Source of the DNA: Baffinella frigidus
Lineage: Eukaryota; Cryptophyceae; Cryptomonadales; Baffinellaceae
Reading direction: 5' to 3'
Assembly (NCBI GenBank): GCA_026770585.1
Contig: MU647122.1
Span: 69,045 to 79,867, forward strand
DNA: 10,823 nucleotides
Part shown: positions 6,701 through 10,823 of the stretch, piece by piece
Layout of the letters: each line of letters begins with the position of its first letter
Position numbering within the stretch: the stretch's first letter is position 1
The notes under the pieces: generated by a model
Told to the model about the DNA's origin: nothing
Seen by the model: only the letters and a program-made list of their open reading frames with translations
Database searches by the model: none
Position numbers and translations under genes: made by a program

Positions 6701-7289
6701 TGAGTAACCGTAAGATGGCAACAGTCCTGGGGAATGCACGGTGGCGTTAGTAACCGCGGCGGGAAGGGTTCTACGGGGGAGGGCTGGGTGGTTTCTTGGA
6801 GCCCTTTTGGGGCATATCCTGCGGTTACTTTCCCGTCAAAGTCAATTATTTGTGGGCATTTTCGGCAACTTTTACCGATTTTAAGGGAAAATAATAGATG
6901 GACGCAGGGCGTAAAATGACATGTAGCTCTCCCGCGTAGTTAGTGACCGTAAGATGACAATAGTCCTGGGGAAAACACGGTGGCGTTAGTAACCGCGGCG
7001 GGAAGGGTTAGTAGAGCCAATGTGGTAGGACTTGGCCAAAGCGAACTTCGATTTTGCAAGATGCGAACTTCTAGATGGACCGTAATTATCAGTAAACAGC
7101 ATGATTTGTACTGCAAAATTTGAATTTAAAACACTACATGTCCCAACGGGTCCATCTAGAAGTTCGCATCTTGCAACTTCGAAGTTTGATTTGGCCAAGT
7201 CCTACCACATTGGCTCTAACCGTAAGATGACAACAGTCGTGGGGAATGCACGGTGGCGTTAGCAACCGCGGCGGGAAGAATTAGTAACC
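6701..7289. repeat. 68-bp tandem repeat interrupted by a MITE
   Basis: The unit contains TAACCGTAAGATGACAACAG, then GGTGGCGTTAGTAACCGCGG and CGGGAAGGG. One unit is at 6701-6768. Two more are at 6940-7007 and, after removing the inserted element at 7014-7216, at 7008-7280. All three have a 68-bp period. Positions 6769-6939 between units are unique. The next unit is broken at 7290 by another element and resumes with CGCGGCGGGA at 7444. Confidence 0.75.
7014..7216. mobile_element. 203-bp MITE with TA target duplication
   Basis: The inverted arms are about 70 bp and run from GAGCCAATGTGGTAGGACTT through AAGATGCGAACTTCTAGATG, with small internal gaps. TA flanks both ends (7012-7013 and 7217-7218). 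Removing the element and one TA restores TTAGTAACCGTAAG, which agrees with the intact tandem-repeat junctions at about 6701 and 6940. A TA duplication points to the Tc1/mariner (Stowaway-like) group. There is no coding capacity. Confidence 0.85.
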
Positions 7290-7439
7290 TTATCTCAGAA
7301 AAGGGATTCTAAAATCCGTTTTCTTAAGTCAAGTCCTACACAAATTCGTCAACTTATTCTTTTCTCTTCGCACAAGTTGACAGATTTGTGGGGGAATTGA
7401 CTTAAGAAAATGGATTTTAGAATCCCTTTTCTGAGATAA
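7290..7439. mobile_element. 150-bp MITE with TTATCTCAG termini and AACC duplication
   Basis: Arms of about 43 bp with one mismatch run from TTATCTCAGAAAAGGGATTC to TTCTTAAGTCAA. AACC flanks both ends (7286-7289 and 7440-7443). Removing the element and one AACC restores TTAGTAACCGCGGCGGGA, which is the intact sequence in the other 68-bp units. The first five bases TTATC and the 4-bp duplication match the elements at 1455 and 7924, so all three may be moved by related transposases. Confidence 0.85.
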
Positions 7440-7441
7440 AA

Positions 7442-7472
7442 CCGCGGCGGGACCCTGCTCATCCCGCCGCGG
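7442..7472. repeat. GC-rich hairpin
   Basis: CCGCGGCGGGA (7442-7452) and TCCCGCCGCGG (7462-7472) form an 11-bp stem with a 9-base loop. The first half is the broken 68-bp repeat unit. No terminator role is claimed in a eukaryotic intron. Confidence 0.6.
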
Positions 7473-7923
7473 ATCCGCACCTGGGAAACACCAGCATCTT
7501 GAGGCTGTAAATCAAGGCTCTACGCGGAAAGACTGTCTAGAATTCGGGAATTGCGGTCAGTTCACAATCATTCCCCACAAATTGGCCACTTTTGGAGAAA
7601 AATCGATTTGTTTCTCGGGTATGATGACTTTTGACAGGGGTCCAATATCGGACCCTTATCCTTCCTTGTCGGTTGCCATCCAGTGGTTCCTCATAGCTAG
7701 ATAGGCGACTATGTAATTTCTACCCTTTGAGATGCACCAAAACCGTATTCCTGAGAAACACTCGCAGAGAGGGGTCTTGGAAGGACACGGCAACCGCCGG
7801 TGTGTACCAGGGCCGTGAACAATTCAGGGGTAGTGATCTTGCAAGGCCTTCACGGAAGGGGATACATGGTGGCCATGTTGGGTTCGATCCGTGACAAACG
7901 CGGTTTCTCCCGCTGTAGTGAAT

Positions 7924-8063
7924 TTATCCGGGGAAGCCTATTTTTCTTTCATCTCCTGGCAACAAAAATAACCACACAATTCGTTCTTACTAGTGATATT
8001 AAAGCTTGTGTGTAGTAATTTTCGTTGCCAGAAGATGAAAGAAAAATAGGTTTCCCCGGATAA
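7924..8063. mobile_element. 140-bp MITE with TTATCCGGGG termini and GAAT duplication
   Basis: Second copy of the element at 1455-1594, the same length, with arms from TTATCCGGGGAAGCCTATTT to a loop near 7985-8000. GAAT flanks both ends (7920-7923 and 8064-8067). The right arm is close to the first copy (GTAGTAATTTTCGTTGCC) while the left arm has drifted (AACAAAAATAACCACACAAT). Confidence 0.85.
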
Positions 8064-8095
8064 GAATCGTCGCATTGGGAGGCAGGTGGCATCAA

Positions 8096-8205
8096 AGGCG
8101 GACCAAATCGAGGCTCAGCATGCGCCAATTCCTCGGGCGGCATCTTCGAAAACGAATGTTCCACCCGAGGAAATGGCTCCAAACAATCGTCGATTTGGTC
8201 CGCCT
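8096..8205. mobile_element. 110-bp foldback element inside a 14-bp direct repeat
   Basis: AGGCGGACCAAATCGA (8096-8111) pairs exactly with 8190-8205, and CCTCGGG with CCCGAGG inside. A 14-bp direct repeat GGGAGGCAGGTGGC lies at 8077-8090 and 8218-8231, bracketing the element. The second copy forms the acceptor of an exon-2-like fragment, so the duplication may come from the insertion or from the exon array itself. Confidence 0.6.
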
Positions 8206-8226
8206 CGCAGGGCTGGTGGGAGGCAG

Positions 8227-8640
8227 GTGGCGTGTGGGTGCGGTTACGTGGAGAGAGGCTCGGCGAGCTGCGACCATGCGGGATTGTTGTCATCTTACGA
8301 AAGACGACAATTAGACACATCTTAGTGTCTAGTTAAGATGACAATGCGACACATCTTAGTGTCTAACTGTCTTAACTTACTAGTAAGTTAGTGCCTCACA
8401 ACTTTCTCACGTCTCACAACTTCCTCCAGGTGGCGTGTGGTTGCGGGCACGTGGAGAGAGGCTCGGCGATGTGCGACCATCTGGGGCTGTTGTCATCTTA
8501 CGTCAGATGATAACTCGACACATCTTAGACACATCTTAGTGTCTGATACACATGTTAGACACATGTTAGTGTCTAATACGTTAGTGTCTCACACCTTTCT
8601 CACGTCTCACAACTTCCGCCAGGTGGCGTGCGGGACTGTT
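8227..8640 (+). pseudogene. Array of truncated exon-2 copies (8227, 8430, 8623)
   Basis: Three truncated copies of exon 2 follow AG acceptors at 8225-8226, 8428-8429 and 8621-8622. With the real exon at 8824 their spacings are 203, 193 and 201 bp. Copies 1 and 2 read VACGCGYVERGSASCD and VACGCGHVERGSAMCD, then diverge right after TGCGAC. They run into TTGTCATCTTACG and stop soon after. Copy 3 keeps only VACG. The preceding intron ends are also duplicated (TCTCACGTCTCACAACTTCC before copies 2 and 3). None retains the DPDG motif, so these are probably broken duplicates, although the first two could be spliced as short alternative exons. Confidence 0.6.
8313..8574. repeat. Cluster of AGACACATSTTAGTGTCT palindromes
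   Basis: The 18-bp imperfect palindrome AGACACATCTTAGTGTCT lies at 8313-8330 and 8527-8544, with a one-base-diverged copy from 8347 to 8364. A CATGTT version is at 8557-8574. Half copies (CGACACATCTTAG, TACACATGTTAG) precede the last two. A separate perfect 18-bp palindrome TAACTTACTAGTAAGTTA is at 8373-8390. The cluster sits between the exon-2 fragments. Confidence 0.7.
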
Positions 8641-8765
8641 ATGCTCTTAAGGACCTCTCATACCGTCATCTAAAGGGTGTCCCACAATTCCACATGGAAA
8701 CCAATGTGAATCCGACTTCAACTTCAGATTTTCGTTACATTTTCGCGTTAAAATCTCAAAATTAA

Positions 8766-8812
8766 ACGCGTTAAATTTAATTTAACGCGTTAAATTTAAT
8801 TTAACGCGTTAA
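8766..8812. repeat. 19-bp AT-rich tandem repeat before acceptor
   Basis: ACGCGTTAAATTTAATTTA repeats at 8766-8784 and 8785-8803, with a third partial unit (ACGCGTTAA) before the TTTTTCTCCAG acceptor. Each unit contains the palindrome TTAACGCGTTAA. Positions 8641-8765 before it hold no recognisable feature. Confidence 0.75.
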
Positions 8813-8823
8813 TTTTTCTCCAG

Positions 8824-8933
8824 GTGGCGTGCGGGCGCGGGCACGTGCTGAAAGGCTCGGCGATGTGCGACCCGGACGGGATCCTCTCGCGCGAGGCCGC
8901 AGACAAAGTCGAGGAGCTCATCGAAGCCATCAG
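8824..8933 (+). CDS. Exon 2: start of TPM-type domain
   Basis: The exon follows TTTTTCTCCAG and ends CATCAG before GTTGCG. Entering in phase 0 it reads VACGRGHVLKGSAM, then CDPDGILSREAADKVEELI and EAI, leaving AG as the first two bases of the next codon. The CDPDGILS motif followed by an amphipathic helix is the signature start of TPM domains (TLP18.3/Psb32/MOLO-1, Pfam TPM). The CGR plus CDPDG cysteines resemble secreted or cell-surface eukaryotic TPM proteins more than the plastid type. The split AGG arginine codon is completed by the G that opens exon 3, so phase 2 matches. A diverged duplicate of the 3' half at 9148 loses similarity just after the GT donor, which supports this exon end. 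Function in TPM proteins varies (photosystem II repair, acid phosphatase, receptor modulation), so none is assigned. Confidence 0.7.
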
Positions 8934-8952
8934 GTTGCGAGCCCCCGCGCCG

Positions 8953-9290
8953 TTATATAGCCCTAATATACTATTTACATAGCCCTGTTTACATAGCCCT
9001 GATATACCTTGAGACAGCCCTTATATAGCCCATAGCCCTGATATACCGTAAGATAGCCCTTACATAGCCCTAATATCCCCCCAGATAGCCCTTATATAGA
9101 CCTGATATACCGTAGGATAGCACCAGGGTGCTATCTTAGGGTGTAGGGATGTGCGACCCGGACGGGATCTTTTCGCGCGAGGCCGCGGACAAGGTCAAAG
9201 TCGAGGAGCTCATCGAGGCCATCAGGTCCACTACCCGAACATAGCCCGAATACACCCTAAGATAGCCCTGATATAGCCCATAGCCCTGAT
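8953..9290. repeat. ATAGCCCTGATATACC minisatellite, two blocks
   Basis: Irregular units of TTATATAGCCCTGATATACC and TAAGATAGCCC fill 8953-9120 and continue more weakly at 9238-9290, on either side of the duplicated exon half. A 20-bp palindrome GATAGCACCAGGGTGCTATC lies at 9116-9135. All lie within intron 2. Confidence 0.7.
9148..9225 (+). pseudogene. Duplicate of exon 2, 3' half with donor
   Basis: GATGTGCGACCCGGACGGGA and onward repeats the 3' half of exon 2. It reads MCDPDGIFSREAAD, then KVKVEELIEAI, with a two-codon insertion (KV) and one L-to-F change. It ends in CATCAG before GTCCAC. No proper acceptor precedes it, since the upstream sequence is minisatellite ending GTGTAGG. If an upstream acceptor exists it could replace exon 2, because its exit phase is the same. 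Confidence 0.6.
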
Positions 9291-9382
9291 GACAGCTAGG
9301 AAGGGCCAGAGCCGAACCCTTCGCGTAGACCCCCTAGTGCACTCCGAGCCACAAGATTTCAGCTAAGTCAACCAGCTCATCT

Positions 9383-9473
9383 AAGTCAACTTTCCCCTGT
9401 TTTCGTTAAGATGGACCTGGCCACCATGGACGGCATTTGACTTAAGGCGCTGGCTTTCAGGGGGAGTTGACTT
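9383..9473. repeat. Small foldback with AAGTCAACTT arms
   Basis: AAGTCAACTTTCCCCTG (9383-9399) pairs with CAGGGGGAGTTGACTT (9458-9473), with one gap. The surrounding stretch 9291-9750 has no gene. It carries short dispersed matches to 655-690 (GGGACCTGA and CGGA-CAA-TCCCCT motifs at 9620-9645). Confidence 0.5.
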
Positions 9474-9750
9474 GGGCGAAATGTTCTGACTCCGAGTGTA
9501 GTGTACAGCATACACCATGACATAGCATATACCCGTATTTAGCACCCGCCCTTAGACAGCTGTGTGAGGACACCTGGTGAGCGCGTTCGTTAAGCTTCCA
9601 GCCCTGGATGGCTTTTCTGGGACCTGAAGCGGACCAAGTCCCCTTTCGGGGCCTGGAAACCCTGACGCGTACCCCCTAGTCTAGCGCCAAATAGGTCATT
9701 GGAAATCTCAACGGCGAGATTGCATCCGTAAACTCGACCAGGGCACTACA

Positions 9751-9854
9751 TATCCCTTAAGTGGCCAGTAGGCTCATACGCCCTACCGTAGGGCCCTAGG
9801 ACCAGCCTAGGACCTCAGGCCCCCAAATTTGGAGGCCTGGTCACTTAAGGGATA
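9751..9854. mobile_element. CTTAAG-family foldback element in intron 2
   Basis: A 104-bp complete copy: TATCCCTTAAGTGGCCAG at the left and CTGGTCACTTAAGGGATA at the right, with the core in the orientation of the copy at 3501. The inner CCCCCAAATTTGGAGG is close to a perfect palindrome. The flank 9855-10036 has no gene. Confidence 0.75.
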
Positions 9855-10036
9855 GTATACAGCGAGAGCAGACTAATCATGACCCAACGGGCCCGCCATA
9901 AAGAGAGAGAGTTGCTTTGTTCAAGAAGTACACTGAGCGGGAGTACCATAAATGTATTCAAATATTAGTTTTAACGGATAAATTTTTTTTACCTGGTCTT
10001 CTGGGCGCTTTGTGTACCGGAACCCCCGGTTAAAAG

Positions 10037-10150
10037 TATTACATGGCCAGCCCAGGAAGGATCCAGGAAGAGGTAGAGTTCACAAGTAACGGCGCGGTTA
10101 CTTGTGAAGTCTAGCTCTTCCTGGATCGTTTCTGGGCGGGCCACATAATA
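10037..10150. mobile_element. 114-bp foldback element next to exon 3
   Basis: Arms of about 54 bp with roughly eight mismatches run from TATTACATGGCCAGCCCAGG through AGTTCACAAGTAAC to a GGCGCG loop. There is no clear target duplication and no coding capacity. The element ends about 50 bp before the exon 3 acceptor. Confidence 0.7.
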
Positions 10151-10199
10151 CGCCACGGTTAGACCGTAACCGAAGAGTAACGGCGGTTTGTTCTTGCAG

Positions 10200-10263
10200 G
10201 CGCGACCACCGGCTGAAGCACCCGGCCACCGGGCAGAAGCACGACGTCCAACTCGCCGTCGTG
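10200..10263 (+). CDS. Exon 3: continuation of the TPM-type domain
   Basis: The acceptor is TTTGTTCTTGCAG (ending 10199). The first G completes the AGG arginine codon from exon 2. It then reads RDHRLKHPATGQKHDVQLAV and V. In TPM domains the first helix is followed by a segment ending in a hydrophobic strand of the form aQiaVvvv, and VQLAVV fits that position. I place the donor at GTGCGC (10264), because a duplicate at 10410-10457 loses similarity directly after the same GT. Read-through without splicing would stop at 10285 (TAG) in telomere-like repeat, which would truncate the domain. Exons 1-3 together give 122 codons with no frame conflict. The rest of the protein must lie beyond position 10823 or be lost. 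Confidence 0.65.
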
Positions 10264-10281
10264 GTGCGCACCGCCTACCTC

Positions 10282-10328
10282 GTGTAGGGTGTAGGGTGTA
10301 GGGTGTAGGGTGTAGGGTGTAGGGTGTA
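10282..10328. repeat. Interstitial telomere-like array (TGTAGGG)n
   Basis: About six and a half TGTAGGG units, nearly uniform. This is the reverse orientation of the CACCCTA array at 3632-3799. It starts within 20 bases of the exon 3 donor. Confidence 0.85.
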
Positions 10329-10345
10329 GTGTTGGCATTAACAAA

Positions 10346-10348
<3 letters not shown>

Positions 10349-10392
<44 letters not shown>

Positions 10393-10546
10393 CTCTCTCG
10401 CTTGCCCTGGCACCCGGCCACCGGGCAGAAGCACGACGTCCAACTCTCCGTCGTGGTCAGTCCCGCCCAGCACTTCATTTTCAATGGACAACTCTCTCGA
10501 TCTCTTTCTCACACACTCTCTCTCGCGCGCTCTCTCTCTCTCTCTA
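10349..10546. repeat. Two CT-rich microsatellites
   Basis: A nearly pure (CT)n with few CG interruptions spans about 10349-10400, and a second CT/CG-rich stretch spans about 10488-10546. The duplicated exon 3 fragment lies between them. Serine/leucine open frames here are repeat artefacts. Confidence 0.85.
10410..10457 (+). pseudogene. Partial duplicate of exon 3 with donor
   Basis: Forty-eight bases from GCACCCGGCCACCGGGCAGA to GTCGTGGT match 10218-10265 with one substitution (A to S in the protein). The 5' part of the exon and any acceptor are missing, because a CT microsatellite precedes it. Similarity ends right after the GT of the donor, here GTCAGT, which looks stronger than GTGCGC in copy 1. 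It may be a dead fragment, or the true donor side of a rearranged exon. Confidence 0.65.
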
Positions 10547-10823
10547 GGAAATGCAATCCAAGCGATTTTCATCTTCTCTCGCTCCTTCGCTAAATATTTG
10601 TACCTGGATAGGGTATTCCAACCTCGCGCCTGTGCTAATTTTGCAGAGTTACGTGACCAATCAACGGTAGTTACTGCACAAATGCCCACTTTTAAAAGCA
10701 CGTCGGTCTTAAATAGGCTCCTCTAGCATTCTCGTGTGGTAGCTCTGCCCCCCCCGCGGTGACTCTTTCCCCCCCTCTCTCTCGAGAACCCCCCCTCCGT
10801 CCTCCTTTCCCCCCCGTCGCTCT
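10547..10823. other. Window end, no feature recognised
   Basis: Mixed sequence changes to C-rich runs (CCCCCC repeated with CTCTCT) after 10748. I see no further exon of the TPM-type gene here and no foldback element. Confidence 0.5.

Larger units (their letters stand above)
6673..7807. repeat. 23-bp perfect inverted repeats bounding 1.1 kb
   Basis: The 23-bp sequence starting GTACACACCGGCGGTTGCC at 6673-6695 is the exact reverse complement of 7785-7807. A third partial copy (ACGGCAACCGCCGGTGT) lies at 6439-6455 in the second orientation. The interval holds the 68-bp tandem repeat and two nested foldback elements, so it may be a composite element or an inverted duplication. No clear target duplication was found. 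Confidence 0.6.
5682..8823 (+). other. Putative intron 1 (3.1 kb), packed with repeats
   Basis: Starts GTGAGC and ends TTTTTCTCCAG. It contains no credible open frame. It holds several foldback elements, a 68-bp tandem repeat, partial copies of the next exon and short palindromes, listed separately. Positions 5682-6190 show nothing beyond AT/GC-mixed unique sequence. Positions 7473-7919 hold only a short match at 7762-7807 to sequence at 6415-6457. The true intron could be split by an exon I cannot see. Confidence 0.45.

Noticed and set aside
7442-7472. GC hairpin as a bacterial-type terminator
   Set aside because: There is no U-tract, the setting is eukaryotic, and half the stem is a tandem-repeat unit.
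8313-8574. Possible CRISPR-like array of short palindromic repeats
   Set aside because: Spacing is irregular, there are no equal-length unique spacers, no cas genes are present and the surroundings are eukaryotic.
10159-10701. Minus-strand open frame of 180 codons across the window end
   Set aside because: It is antisense to exon 3 and its duplicate and runs through CT and telomere-like repeats.

Overview
This window looks like nuclear DNA from a GC-rich unicellular eukaryote, probably an alga or related protist. The evidence is spliced-looking exons with matching intron phases, heptameric telomere-like repeats (CCCCAAA, CACCCTA and TGTAGGG variants), and a very high density of short foldback elements. 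No bacterial operon structure, tRNA, rRNA, CRISPR array or transposase gene is visible. Translated arms of one foldback family give peptides such as GTSLIRK and SEVPLY. I recall these from spurious predicted proteins of cryptophyte, haptophyte or dinoflagellate assemblies, but I cannot place the species.

Positions 1-3986 hold no credible gene. They are a mosaic of telomere-like repeats, a GA satellite, several families of 100-150 bp inverted-repeat (MITE-like) elements and short duplications. The foldback families share a palindromic vocabulary: CCTAGG, GGGCCC and CTACNGTAG.

Positions 3987-5153 hold a minus-strand open frame of 388 codons with strong GC3 coding character and no recognised family. 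A 336 bp, AT-rich, probably bidirectional promoter region separates it from a plus-strand gene.

The plus-strand gene is the main interpretive result. Exon 1 (5490-5681) encodes a signal peptide. A second exon (8824-8933) and a third (10200-10263) join in matching phase to give the start of a TPM-type domain (TLP18.3/Psb32/MOLO-1 family). The domain starts with CDPDGILS and continues to a VQLAVVV strand. The rest of the gene lies beyond the window. Introns 1 (3.1 kb) and 2 (1.3 kb) are packed with foldback elements, a 68-bp tandem repeat and AT-rich repeats.

Exons 2 and 3 are surrounded by partial copies of themselves. The acceptor plus 5' half of exon 2 recurs at 6393, 8227, 8430 and 8623, with the last three and the real exon about 200 bp apart. 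Its 3' half plus donor recurs at 9148-9225. A 48-bp part of exon 3 recurs at 10410-10457. The similarity stops at or next to the intron GT dinucleotide, which supports the exon calls.

Three inverted-repeat elements beginning TTATC (1455, 7290, 7924) have clear 4-bp target duplications. One (7014-7216) has a TA duplication inside a tandem repeat whose neighbours reveal the empty site. I found no new enzymatic or defence system. The unusual content is the exon-fragment array and the nested foldback elements.
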